Shown: piece after piece, positions 52,042 to 60,906 of the stretch | Layout: the number at the start of each line of letters is the position of its first letter | How positions within the stretch are numbered: the first letter of the stretch is position 1 | From: Acaudatibacter sp050729515 | GTDB taxonomy: Bacteria > Pseudomonadota > Alphaproteobacteria > Caulobacterales > Caulobacteraceae | Assembly (NCBI GenBank): GCA_050729515.1 | Contig: JBOHLG010000014.1 | Coordinates: 12,501 to 76,500 of the forward strand | Length of the DNA: 64,000 nucleotides | Reading direction: 5' to 3' | Made by a program: the position numbers and the translations under genes | Notes under the pieces: generated by a model | What the model was told of the DNA's origin: nothing | Seen by the model: only the letters and a program-made list of their open reading frames with translations | Databases searched by the model: none

Positions 52042-53580
52042 TCAGGCAAACCGCCACGCCTCCTGGGCCGCCGTCTCCAGGGCGCGGGCCTTGGCCAGGG
52101 TCTCCTCGTATTCGGCGTCAGGATCGCTGTCGAAGACGATCCCGCCGCCGGCCTGGACGTAGAGGACGCCATCCTTGAGAAGGCCGGTGCGCAGCACGAT
52201 GCAGGTGTCGACCGAGCCGTCGGCGGCGATGTACCCGGCGGCGCCGGCGTAGGCGACGCCGCGCTTGACGCTCTCCAGCTCATCGATGATCTGCATCGCC
52301 CTCACCTTGGGCGCGCCGGAGAGGGTCCCGGCCGGCAGGGCCGCCATCAGGACATCCACCGGGTCGACGCGCTCGGGGGCGTCGCCCTCGACGTTGGAGA
52401 CGATGTGCATGACGTGGCTGTAGCGCTCGATCCCGAAGCTCTGGGTGACCCGGACGTGCGGAGGCGTCCCCGCCTTGGCGTTGCGGCCCTCTTGGCCGAG
52501 CCTCGCCACCCGGCCCACGTCGTTGCGGCCTAGGTCCAGCAGCATGAGGTGCTCGGCCCGCTCTTTTTCGTCGGTCAGGAGCTCACGCTCGAGCGCCTCG
52601 TCCTCTTCGGGCGTGGCGCCGCGCCGGCGCGTCCCGGCGATCGGGCGGATGGTGATCTTGCCATCGCGCAGGCGCACCAGGATCTCCGGCGAGGACCCGA
52701 TCAGGGACCAGCCCGGAAAGGCGAGGTGGAAGAGGAAGGGGGAGGGGTTCGTGCGCCGCAGCGAACGGTAGAGCGAGAAGGAATCGCCCGGAAAGTCCAT
52801 CGAAAGGCGGTGCGAGGGGACCACCTGGAAGATGTCGCCGGCCCGGATGAGGGCCTTGGCCCGCTCGACGATGGTCCCGTACTGAGCCCGGCTGGCCCCG
52901 GGCTTGAGGGACGCGGCGGGGCCGCTCGGCGCGGCGGCCGGAGCCGGCGGCCGCGCCGGGATCGGACTTGCGAGAGCCTCGGCGGCGGCGCGCAGCCGCT
53001 CCTGCGCCATCGCAAGCGCTGCGTCGGCGGCGGCATCGGAGGGCCTCACGGTGGTGATGAGAAGGATCTCCTGGGCGATCGAATCGAAGATCGCCACCAG
53101 GGAGGGTCGGATCATGACCGCGTCAGGAAGGCCCAGGGGATCGGGATTGACCGCGCTCACCGGCTCGATGAGCCGGATCATGTCGTAGCCGATCACCCCG
53201 AAGAGCCCGGCCGCCATGGGCGGTAGGCCCGCGGGAAGGTCGAACCTCGAGGCGGCGACGAGGTCGCGCAGTGAGGAAAGCGCGTCCTCCCTCTCGGCCG
53301 TGAAGCGGCCCTGGCCGATCTCTTCGCCTCGACTAACCTCGGCCCGCGCACCGGCGCACCTCCAGACGAGGTCCGGGTCCATTGCCAGGATCGAATAGCG
53401 CCCCCGCCAGGCGCCGCCTTCGACCGATTCGAAGAGGAAGGCGTAGGGCCTCTCCTGGGCGAGCTTCAGCCAGGCCGAGACCGGCGTTTCCAGGTCATCG
53501 ATGAGCCGGGTCCACACGGCCTGGGTCGCGCCGCTGCGCCAGGCCGCCGCGAACGCCCCCGGCTCGGGCTCGAAGTTCAC
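52042..53580 (-). CDS. trpE: Anthranilate synthase component I
   Basis: 512 residues from GTG 53580, overlapping the ppiD stop (GTGA). It makes anthranilate from chorismate with ammonia supplied by TrpG. Chorismate-binding motifs are SPFLFHLAFPGWSLIGSSPE, RPIAGTRRRGATPEEDEALE and the C-terminal GAAGYIAADGSVDTCIVLRT. The N-terminal LLES-type element that binds feedback tryptophan appears as FLFESVEGG. trpG is not in the window on this side. Confidence 0.95.
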   Translation of the reverse strand: MNFEPEPGAFAAAWRSGATQAVWTRLIDDLETPVSAWLKLAQERPYAFLFESVEGGAWRGRYSILAMDPDLVWRCAGARAEVSRGEEIGQGRFTAEREDALSSLRDLVAASRFDLPAGLPPMAAGLFGVIGYDMIRLIEPVSAVNPDPLGLPDAVMIRPSLVAIFDSIAQEILLITTVRPSDAAADAALAMAQERLRAAAEALASPIPARPPAPAAAPSGPAASLKPGASRAQYGTIVERAKALIRAGDIFQVVPSHRLSMDFPGDSFSLYRSLRRTNPSPFLFHLAFPGWSLIGSSPEILVRLRDGKITIRPIAGTRRRGATPEEDEALERELLTDEKERAEHLMLLDLGRNDVGRVARLGQEGRNAKAGTPPHVRVTQSFGIERYSHVMHIVSNVEGDAPERVDPVDVLMAALPAGTLSGAPKVRAMQIIDELESVKRGVAYAGAAGYIAADGSVDTCIVLRTGLLKDGVLYVQAGGGIVFDSDPDAEYEETLAKARALETAAQEAWRFA

Positions 53581-55514
53581 CGCTTGGCGGCGCCGCCGCC
53601 GAGCTTGGCGATGGTGGCCGGATCGACCCCGATCGCCTGTCGGGCGAGCTTGAGGTTGGTCCGGACCTTCACCGAGCGCGCGGCGGCCAGGCGCGCCTGG
53701 CCCTCCAGATCCTGCATGTAGTCCTGGCTGATCTTGCCGCTCAGGGCTTCCGAAAGCATCGCCGCGTCGGAGGGGTTCGGCGGTCGGATGGCGTCGAGCC
53801 TGGCGATGACGACGCCCTTGGGCGTCATGGAGCCGAAGACGTCGCCGCGGCTCGCCCCGAATACCCCTTCCACGAACCGCTCGCCCAGCGCCTGGTATTT
53901 CTGGGCGTTGATCCGCTCCATGCCGGGGACCTTGATCACCTTGGCCCCGACCTCGGCGGCGACGGCGTCCATGGACTTTCCGCCCTTGACGGCGTCGATC
54001 AGGGACTGGGCCTTGGCGCCCAGCGCCTGCAGATAGCCGAGCTGGATATAGGCGGCCGAAAGGGCGGCGCGGTTCTGGTCGATGGCAGGCAGGGCAGGGG
54101 GCAGCACCTTGTCGATCCGCAAGGCGTAGTACTCGCCGTGACCCTCGTCCTCGAGATCGGTCTCCTCGCCGGGGGCGGCGGCGAAGGCGGTCTTCAGCAT
54201 TTTGGCATCCAGGAGCGGATTGGTTTTGCCGTTGGCGTCCTGGCCCTTGGCGTCGACCGGGCCTACCGTCACCAGCGCCGCGCCCACCTTCTGGGCCGCC
54301 TGGGCGATGGTGTCGCCGGCTTCACGCAGATTGTCGAAGTTCTGGCTCTGGTTGTAGGCTTGGTCCTCCGCTTGGCGTTCGCGAAGATCCGCCTCGATCT
54401 TCGGCTCGGCGGTTGCGAAATCGGCCGCCTTGCCGGCCGTCACCTTGACGACCTTGATCGCCGCCATTCCAAGCGTGCCGGAAATGGGCCCGGCGGTCTG
54501 GCCGGCCTTCATGGCGAAGGCCGCCGCCCCGATCTTGGGATCGGCGATCGCCGAGAGCGGCTGGTCGGTGTAGATCACCGGCTCGGCGCCGAGGCTCCGG
54601 GCGATCTGGGTCGGATCGCCTCCGGCGGCGAGGAGCTTGGCGGCCTTGGCCCCCTCGGCGGGGTTTCTCACCGGGATCTGGATGATGGTCCGGGTCTCGG
54701 GCGTCGTCAGGCTCGCCTTCTGGGCGGCGAAGGCCTGCTGGATTGCCTTTGGATCGAGCTTGATCGAAGGGGCGACGGCGGCGGCGGAGAAGCGCACCAG
54801 GGTAATCGTGCGGCGCTCGGGCAGCATGAGCTGGGCGGCGTGGGCTTTCTCGAACTGGGCGAGCTGAGCGTCGGTGGGCGCCGCGGGCTTGAGAACGATG
54901 TTGGGCGGCAGCACGAAAAGCGAGATGTCCCGGTTTTCCAGGCCGGCGACCGCCGAAAGGGCGGAATAAAGCTTCGGCGCCTTGAAGCCGGCTTCGATGG
55001 CCACGTTGAAATGGCGCTGCGCGACCTCGTCGGAGAGTTCCGCCTCGGCCTGCTTGGGCGTGAGGCCATTGCTAGCGAGCAGCTCGAGGAACTGCTGCTC
55101 GCTGAACTTGCCGGTCACCCGGTCGAAGGCGCCGGGAAGCTTCTTGATCTCGTCATCCACGAGCTGGGGGGCCGGAACGATCCCCGCCTTGGTCAGCATT
55201 TCGTTTTCGCCGTCGTCGACGGCGATGGCGTCGAGGAGTTGCTGGTCCAGCCCATTTTGAACCAGAGTGTCCATGGGCGCGGCCTCGCCGGACTGCTGCT
55301 CGAGCTTCTCGCGCTGCTGTTCGAAGATGCGCCGAAAGTCGGTCGCGCTGGTGACGTGGCTCCCGGCGCTCACCACCGCATTGGCGTTGCCGCCCAGAAA
55401 GTCGGGAAGGCGGCTTCCGCCTCCGACGCCAAGCAGGAGGAAGATCAGCATCAGGATCCCCATCAGGGCGATGGCGACGGGGTTCTTGGCGGTGGAGCGC
55501 AGCGAGCCGGTCAT
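53577..55514 (-). CDS. ppiD: PpiD/SurA-type peptidyl-prolyl isomerase, membrane-anchored
   Basis: 645 residues with one N-terminal membrane segment (about 12-31, PVAIALMGILMLIFLLLGVG) and a large periplasmic part. It holds a SurA-N-like chaperone region and a degenerate parvulin domain around 265-370. PpiD assists proteins emerging from the Sec channel. Family length is about 620-650, so complete. It is divergent from tpiA with repeat copy 4 between them, and heads ppiD-trpE-permease by stop-start overlaps. Confidence 0.88.
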   Translation of the reverse strand: MTGSLRSTAKNPVAIALMGILMLIFLLLGVGGGSRLPDFLGGNANAVVSAGSHVTSATDFRRIFEQQREKLEQQSGEAAPMDTLVQNGLDQQLLDAIAVDDGENEMLTKAGIVPAPQLVDDEIKKLPGAFDRVTGKFSEQQFLELLASNGLTPKQAEAELSDEVAQRHFNVAIEAGFKAPKLYSALSAVAGLENRDISLFVLPPNIVLKPAAPTDAQLAQFEKAHAAQLMLPERRTITLVRFSAAAVAPSIKLDPKAIQQAFAAQKASLTTPETRTIIQIPVRNPAEGAKAAKLLAAGGDPTQIARSLGAEPVIYTDQPLSAIADPKIGAAAFAMKAGQTAGPISGTLGMAAIKVVKVTAGKAADFATAEPKIEADLRERQAEDQAYNQSQNFDNLREAGDTIAQAAQKVGAALVTVGPVDAKGQDANGKTNPLLDAKMLKTAFAAAPGEETDLEDEGHGEYYALRIDKVLPPALPAIDQNRAALSAAYIQLGYLQALGAKAQSLIDAVKGGKSMDAVAAEVGAKVIKVPGMERINAQKYQALGERFVEGVFGASRGDVFGSMTPKGVVIARLDAIRPPNPSDAAMLSEALSGKISQDYMQDLEGQARLAAARSVKVRTNLKLARQAIGVDPATIAKLGGGAAKR

Positions 55515-55602
55515 GGGGAGGCGAAGATATAGTGGAGCGCCTCGCCGCCCGGCAAGCGCGCGCCCAAAGGGGTGACAGTGGAGCGCATTTCCCCTACCTC
55601 GC

Positions 55603-55767
55603 TCGCATCGTGATTTTGACGTTCGTTGCTACTTGGGGGAGGGGTCAGTGAGGAACGTCAATTCGCAAACGACAGGAGAATCATTGACTTGCTAGCATCC
55701 TTCTCGATTCCGACGTTCAGCCGGCGTTCGGACCAGGCGCAGCGAACGTCGGAATCGGGCTGCTAGC
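55603..55767 (+). repeat. Dispersed double-hairpin element, copy 4
   Basis: Hairpin a: TCGTGATTTTGACGTTCG pairs imperfectly with GGAACGTCAATTCG..CGACAGGA (about 55607-55676). Hairpin b (55690-55767): GCTAGCATCCTTCTCGATTC then CGACGTTC, against GAACGTCGGAATCGGGCTGC then TAGC. The element ends two bases before the tpiA ATG. It is the copy most like the reverse complement of copy 1. Confidence 0.85.
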
Positions 55768-55769
55768 CG

Positions 55770-56519
55770 ATGGCGCGGGCCCGGCCCCTCATCGCCGGCA
55801 ATTGGAAGATGCATGGGCTCGAGACCTCGCTCGACGAGGCCCGGGCGCTCGCCGCGGCCATGGAGCGTTCGCCCCCGGCGGCGCGGATCGCACTCTGCCC
55901 TCCGGCGACCCTGATCCGCCTCATGGCCGAGCTTCTGGCCGGATCGGGCGTGCTGGTGGGGGCCCAGGATTGCGCGGCGGAACGCGAGGGCGCCTTCACC
56001 GGCGACCTTGCCGCCGAGATGCTCGTCGAGGCCGGCGCGAGGCTGGTGATCCTCGGCCATTCCGAGCGCCGCGGCGGTCATGGCGAAACCGATGAGATCG
56101 TCGCGGCCAAGGTGAGAGAGGCCCTGCGCGCCGGCCTTGAACCCATCGTCTGCGTCGGCGAAAGTGAAGCCGAGCGCGAGGCGGGCCGGGCGCTCGAGGT
56201 CGTGGCCCGCCAAGCGCGGGGCTCGCTCCCTAAGGAACTTTCAGCTCACCGCTTCTCCCTCGCCTACGAGCCGGTGTGGGCGATCGGCTCGGGCCGCACC
56301 CCCACCACCGCCCAGATCGAGGAGGTCCACCTCGCCCTCCGCGAAGACCTCAAATCGATCTTCGGCGAGGAAAGGGCCGATCCGCCGATCCTCTACGGGG
56401 GCTCGGTGAAGGCCGCCAACGCCGAGACGATCCTTCACGCCCGCGAGGTCGGGGGCGCGCTCGTCGGCGGAGCCTCGCTCAACGCCGCCGAGTTTATCGA
56501 GATCATCCGCCAAGCCTGA
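55770..56519 (+). CDS. tpiA: Triosephosphate isomerase
   Basis: 249 residues. It interconverts glyceraldehyde-3-phosphate and dihydroxyacetone phosphate. Catalytic lysine in AGNWKMHGLE, histidine in VILGHSERR, glutamate in SLAYEPVWAIGSGRTPT, and the phosphate loop YGGSVKAAN are present. The ATG at 55770 is flanked upstream by repeat copy 4, leaving no Shine-Dalgarno sequence within ten bases. Translation may depend on how that hairpin folds, or the message may be leaderless. Confidence 0.95.
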   Translation: MARARPLIAGNWKMHGLETSLDEARALAAAMERSPPAARIALCPPATLIRLMAELLAGSGVLVGAQDCAAEREGAFTGDLAAEMLVEAGARLVILGHSERRGGHGETDEIVAAKVREALRAGLEPIVCVGESEAEREAGRALEVVARQARGSLPKELSAHRFSLAYEPVWAIGSGRTPTTAQIEEVHLALREDLKSIFGEERADPPILYGGSVKAANAETILHAREVGGALVGGASLNAAEFIEIIRQA

Positions 56520-56530
56520 GGTGGGCCGGT

Positions 56531-56578
56531 GGCGCGGCGGAACGGGCGGTGGTAAAGCCCGCCGCGCCTTCCCATTTT
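56531..56578 (+). terminator. Probable terminator after tpiA
   Basis: GGCGCGGCGG (56531-56540) pairs perfectly with CCGCCGCGCC (56559-56568), followed by TTCCCATTTTT. It is the clearest intrinsic-terminator shape in the window and lies 12 bases after the tpiA stop. Confidence 0.6.
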
Positions 56579-56612
56579 TCGGTTCGACCGCCAAGGATTT
56601 CCCCAAGTAACG

Positions 56613-57236
56613 ATGCTCGTCGGCCTGCTCCTCACCCTAAACATCCTGATCTGCATCGCGCTCACCTTGGTGGTGCTGCTCCAGCCCTCCGAGGGCGAGG
56701 CGTTCGGGGCCTCCAGCCCGACGGCGCTGATGACCCCAAGAGGGAAGGGAAATCTCCTCACCAGGGTGACCTGGGTCCTCTTCGCGCTCTTTCTCATCAT
56801 CAGCCTGGTCCTGACTCTGTTGGCGGCGCACGGACGCTCCTCCCAGTCGTTCCTCTCGCGGCTGAAGAACACCTCGATCAATCCCGACGCGCTTTCCAAG
56901 ACCATCCAGCAGCAGCAACAGCAGCAACAGCAGCCTGCGGCGCCGCAAACGCCGGCCTCCAATTCCGCTCCCGCTGCGACTCCCACGCCGCCTCCGCCGC
57001 CGGTCAAAGCGGCGGCCCGCTCGGCGAGGCGCGTGGCGCCGAGGCCCGCCCGGCCCCCGGCCCAGACCTTCGGGGCCCCCACGCCAACGATCAGCGTTCC
57101 GGCGCCGGCCCCCTCGACCGCCAGCCCGAGCCTCGCCCTTCCTCCGCTCGGCTCGACGTCGAACGCGCCAAGCCCGCCGGCTCAGGGCCCGCCGGCCCAG
57201 AGCGCACCGGCGAGCAGCGCGCCTTCCGGCCACTGA
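56613..57236 (+). CDS. secG: Preprotein translocase subunit SecG with long tail
   Basis: 207 residues. The first 85 hold the two membrane segments and the conserved loop of SecG (VVLLQPSEGEAFGASSPTAL then MTPRGKGNLLTRVTW). The remaining 120 residues are low-complexity Gln, Pro and Ala, including a run of glutamines at 97-105. This is much longer than the 75-150 residues common for SecG. The tail is probably cytosolic. Confidence 0.9.
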   Translation: MLVGLLLTLNILICIALTLVVLLQPSEGEAFGASSPTALMTPRGKGNLLTRVTWVLFALFLIISLVLTLLAAHGRSSQSFLSRLKNTSINPDALSKTIQQQQQQQQQPAAPQTPASNSAPAATPTPPPPPVKAAARSARRVAPRPARPPAQTFGAPTPTISVPAPAPSTASPSLALPPLGSTSNAPSPPAQGPPAQSAPASSAPSGH

Positions 57237-57297
57237 GGCGCCGGACCCGAATCATCTTTGAGGCGCGGGCGGCGAATCGCCGCTATCCTGGGCTTCC

Positions 57298-58935
57298 ATG
57301 ACCCGGTACGTCTTCATCACCGGCGGCGTGGTCTCCTCCCTGGGAAAGGGTCTCGCCTCGGCGGCGTTGGGCGCGCTCCTGCAGGCGCGGGGCTATGGCG
57401 TGAGGCTGCGCAAGCTCGATCCCTATCTCAACGTCGATCCGGGGACGATGAGCCCCTATCAGCACGGCGAAGTCTTCGTCACCGACGACGGGGCCGAGAC
57501 CGATCTCGACCTTGGCCACTATGAGCGGTTCACCGGGGTGGCGGCCAAACGCGCCGACAACATCACCTCCGGCCAGATCTACAAGACGATCCTCGAACGC
57601 GAGCGCCGCGGCGATTATCTGGGCGCGACCGTTCAGGTGATCCCGCATGTCACCGATGAGATCAAGCGCTTCATCCTCGCCGATCCGGGGGAGGGGGTGG
57701 ACTTCGTCTTGACCGAGATCGGCGGCACGGTTGGGGACATCGAGGGCCTGCCTTTCTTCGAGGCCATCCGCCAGCTCGGCCAGGAACTGCCGAGGGGCCA
57801 AGCCTGCTTCATCCACCTGACGCTTCTTCCCTTCATCGCCACGGCCGGGGAGATGAAGACCAAGCCCACCCAGCATTCGGTGAAGGAGTTACGCTCGATC
57901 GGCATCCAGCCTGATGTGATCCTCTGCCGCTGCGAACGCTCGATCCCGGCCGAGGAGAAGCGCAAGATCGCCCTCTTCTGCAACGTCCGACCCTCCTCGG
58001 TCATCGAAGCCGTGGACGCTCCGAACATCTACGGCGTCCCCCTCGAATATCATCGCCAGGGCCTGGATGCTGAGGTCCTGGACGTCTTTGGCGTGCGCGA
58101 CGCCCCCTCGCCCGATCTTTCCAGGTGGAGCGAGATCACCGACGGCCTCACCCATCCCGACGGCGAGGTGACGATCGCGGTGGTCGGCAAGTACACCCTC
58201 CTCAAGGACGCCTATAAGTCGCTCACCGAGGCTCTGATCCACGGCGGCCTCGCCAACCGGGTGAGGGTCAATCTCGACTGGGTGGAGAGCGAGAGCTTCG
58301 AAGGCGACGACGGGGCGGCGGCCTCGAGGCTGGAAGGCGTGCACGGGATCCTGGTCCCAGGTGCCTTCGGCGAGCGCGGCTCGGAAGGGAAGATCCGGGC
58401 CGTCCGCTTCGCCCGGGAGCGCCAGGTGCCGTTCTTCGGGGTCTGCTTCGGCATGCAGATGGCGGTGATCGAGGCGTTGCGGAACGTCGCCGGCGTGGAA
58501 GGCGCCACCTCCACCGAATTTGGTCCGGCGGCGGCGCCGGCGGTGGGCCTACTCACCGAATGGACAAGGGACAACGCGCTGGAAACCCGTCGCGAGGGCG
58601 ACGACCTCGGCGGGACCATGAGGCTGGGCGCCTACGACGCCGTCCTCGCTCCCGATTCCCGGATCGCGGCGATCTATGGCGAAGTGCGGATCAGCGAGCG
58701 GCATCGCCATCGCTACGAGGTCAACATCGCCTATCGCGAGGCGCTCGAACGCGCTGGCCTCAAGATGAGCGGGGCCTCGCCCGACGGCCTTCTTCCCGAG
58801 ACCATTGAGCGCGAGGATCATCCCTGGTTCATTGGCGTCCAGTTCCATCCCGAACTGAAGAGCCGGCCCTTCGCGCCTCACCCGCTCTACGCGAGCTTCA
58901 TCGCCGCCGCCGTCGAGCAGAGCCGCCTCGTCTGA
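57298..58935 (+). CDS. pyrG: CTP synthase
   Basis: 545 residues. It aminates UTP to CTP using glutamine. The synthetase half begins TRYVFITGGVVSSLGKGLAS, and the class I glutamine amidotransferase half has the nucleophile Cys in FFGVCFGMQ and the His/Glu in GVQFHPELKSRP. It follows secG by 61 bp, a conserved pair, and is two bases before the yjbR-like gene. Confidence 0.97.
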   Translation: MTRYVFITGGVVSSLGKGLASAALGALLQARGYGVRLRKLDPYLNVDPGTMSPYQHGEVFVTDDGAETDLDLGHYERFTGVAAKRADNITSGQIYKTILERERRGDYLGATVQVIPHVTDEIKRFILADPGEGVDFVLTEIGGTVGDIEGLPFFEAIRQLGQELPRGQACFIHLTLLPFIATAGEMKTKPTQHSVKELRSIGIQPDVILCRCERSIPAEEKRKIALFCNVRPSSVIEAVDAPNIYGVPLEYHRQGLDAEVLDVFGVRDAPSPDLSRWSEITDGLTHPDGEVTIAVVGKYTLLKDAYKSLTEALIHGGLANRVRVNLDWVESESFEGDDGAAASRLEGVHGILVPGAFGERGSEGKIRAVRFARERQVPFFGVCFGMQMAVIEALRNVAGVEGATSTEFGPAAAPAVGLLTEWTRDNALETRREGDDLGGTMRLGAYDAVLAPDSRIAAIYGEVRISERHRHRYEVNIAYREALERAGLKMSGASPDGLLPETIEREDHPWFIGVQFHPELKSRPFAPHPLYASFIAAAVEQSRLV

Positions 58936-58937
58936 GG

Positions 58938-59273
58938 ATGGTCGGCGTCGAAGAGATCCGCGCGCTCGCCCTGGCGCTCCCCGAGGCGATCGAAGCCGAT
59001 CACCACGGCTTTCCCTCCTTCCGCGTGAGGGGGAAGATCTTCGCCACTTTGCGGACGAGCCCGCCCCGCCTGATGGTCAAGCTCGGTCTCGAAGACCAGA
59101 AGAACCTCTGCGCCGCCCACCCGGGGGCGATCGCGCCGGTCCCCGGCTACTGGGGGCGCAAGGGATCGACCTTCGTCGATCCGGCCAGGATCGAGAAGGA
59201 GACGGCGGCCATGCTCCTGCGGCTGGCCTGGCTCGGCGTCGCGCCCAAGCGCCTGGCCGAGGCCTCCCATTGA
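58938..59273 (+). CDS. MmcQ/YjbR family protein
   Basis: 111 residues. GVEEIRALALALPEAIEADH, FRVRGKIFATL and the closing GSTFVDPARIEKETAAMLLR match the MmcQ/YjbR (DUF419) fold, a small DNA-binding-like alpha/beta domain of unknown role. It is two bases after pyrG, so cotranscribed. Confidence 0.85.
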   Translation: MVGVEEIRALALALPEAIEADHHGFPSFRVRGKIFATLRTSPPRLMVKLGLEDQKNLCAAHPGAIAPVPGYWGRKGSTFVDPARIEKETAAMLLRLAWLGVAPKRLAEASH

Positions 59274-59298
59274 ACCCGAAGGGCTTTTGCGGCATAGG
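59270..59298 (+). promoter_or_regulatory. Candidate rpmF promoter
   Basis: TTGAAC (59270-59275), 17 bp, CATAGG (59293-59298), overlapping the end of the yjbR-like gene. It is followed by a GGCGG-N7-CCGCC stem (59310-59326) in the short leader. Confidence 0.45.
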
Positions 59299-59351
59299 CG
59301 CGGCTCCTTGGCGGGGGTGATCCGCCCAGCTTCCTTCCGAGCGAGAAAGCG

Positions 59352-59534
59352 ATGGCCGTCCCCAAGCGCAAGGTCTCCCCTTCGCGGCGCAACATGCGCC
59401 GATCCCACCATGCCCTTCCCAAGTCGAGCTACGTCGAAGACAAGCAGTCCGGCGAGCTCAGGCGCCCCCACCACATCGACCTCAAGACCGGCATGTACCG
59501 GGGCCGTCAGATCCTGACAGCCAAGGAGGACTGA
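59352..59534 (+). CDS. rpmF: 50S ribosomal protein L32
   Basis: 60 residues. MAVPKRKVSPSRRNMRRSHH is the invariant start and RRPHHIDLKTGMYRGRQIL the typical alphaproteobacterial end. No cysteine zinc motif, as usual in this class. Confidence 0.97.
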   Translation: MAVPKRKVSPSRRNMRRSHHALPKSSYVEDKQSGELRRPHHIDLKTGMYRGRQILTAKED

Positions 59535-59555
59535 GCCGGAGGAGAGGCGGGGAAG

Positions 59556-60842
59556 ATGAGCGCGATCATCGACATCCTCGCTCGCGAAATCCTCGATTCG
59601 CGCGGCAACCCCACCGTCGAAGTGGATGTGAGGCTGGAAGACGGCGCCTTCGGTCGCGCCGCCGTCCCCTCCGGCGCTTCGACCGGCGCCCACGAGGCGC
59701 TCGAGCGGCGCGACGGCGATCCGGCCCGCTATGGCGGCAGGGGTGTCCTGGCGGCGGTCGAGGTGGTGAACGGCGAGATCTTTGACGCCCTCGGCGGCGC
59801 CGAGGCCGACGACCAGAGACGGCTCGACCGACTCCTCTGCACGCTCGATGGGACCCCGGAGAAGAAGCGCCTGGGGGCCAACGCCGTCCTGGGGGTCAGC
59901 CTGGCCGCCGCCAAGGCCGCCGCGGCGTCCCACGACCTGCCGCTCTACCGCTGGCTGGGCGGACCGCTCGCCCATCTCCTGCCGCTGCCGATGATGAACC
60001 TCGTCAATGGCGGAGTGCATGCCGCCAACCGCCTGGACGTCCAGGAATTCATGTTCCTTCCCACTGGCGCGGCGAGCTTCCGCGAGGCCCTTAGGATGGG
60101 CGCGGAGACCTTCCACGCCCTGGGCGCGAAGCTGAAGGCCGCCGGCCATCCAACCAATGTCGGCGACGAGGGGGGCTTTGCGCCCGACATCGCAGCCGCC
60201 CACGAGGCGCTCTCCTTCATGGTCGAGGCGGCCGAGGCGGCGGGGCTGAAGGCCGGCGCCGACTACCACCTGGCGCTCGATCCGGCGGCCAGCGAGTTCT
60301 TTTCGGAAGGCCGCTATCGCCTCGCCGGAGAAGGCAAGACCCTCGATCCGGCGGGCATGGTCGACTACCTCGCCGGGCTCTGCGAGGCCTTCCCGATCGT
60401 CTCGATCGAGGACGGCTGCGCTGAGGACGACGCGCAAGGCTGGCGACTTCTGACCGAGCGCCTGGGCGGGCGCTTGCAGTTGGTGGGCGACGACAACTTC
60501 GTCACCGACGTGGAGCGGCTGAAGCGCGGCGCGGCGGAAGGGATCGCCAACGCCATCCTCATCAAGGTCAACCAGATCGGGACGCTCACCCAGGCCCTCG
60601 ACGCCGTGACCGCCGCCGGGCGGCTGGGATACGGCGCGGTGATGAGCCATCGCTCCGGAGAGACCGAGGACGCCACCATCGCCGATCTGGCGGTCGCCTG
60701 CGGCTGCGGCCAGATCAAGACCGGTTCGCTCTCCCGCTCCGACCGCTTGGCCAAGTACAACCAGCTTCTTCGAATCGAGGAGGAACTGGGCGACCAGGCG
60801 GCCTACGCCGGCGCTTCGCGGCTTGCGGGCATCCCGCGTTAG
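59556..60842 (+). CDS. eno: Enolase
   Basis: 428 residues. It converts 2-phosphoglycerate to phosphoenolpyruvate. SGASTGAHEALE, NVGDEGGFAPDI (catalytic Glu), VSIEDGCAEDD, LVGDDNFVTD and LIKVNQIGTLTQALDA (catalytic Lys) are intact, as is the C-terminal SHRSGETEDATIADLAVA. It lies 21 bp after rpmF and upstream of the ftsB-like gene. Confidence 0.97.
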   Translation: MSAIIDILAREILDSRGNPTVEVDVRLEDGAFGRAAVPSGASTGAHEALERRDGDPARYGGRGVLAAVEVVNGEIFDALGGAEADDQRRLDRLLCTLDGTPEKKRLGANAVLGVSLAAAKAAAASHDLPLYRWLGGPLAHLLPLPMMNLVNGGVHAANRLDVQEFMFLPTGAASFREALRMGAETFHALGAKLKAAGHPTNVGDEGGFAPDIAAAHEALSFMVEAAEAAGLKAGADYHLALDPAASEFFSEGRYRLAGEGKTLDPAGMVDYLAGLCEAFPIVSIEDGCAEDDAQGWRLLTERLGGRLQLVGDDNFVTDVERLKRGAAEGIANAILIKVNQIGTLTQALDAVTAAGRLGYGAVMSHRSGETEDATIADLAVACGCGQIKTGSLSRSDRLAKYNQLLRIEEELGDQAAYAGASRLAGIPR

Positions 60843-60906
60843 CGCCTCCTTAACCGGGATCGGTCGACCAAGCGGGCGTCGCTTTCCTCCGGGCCGGGGC
60901 TGGTCG

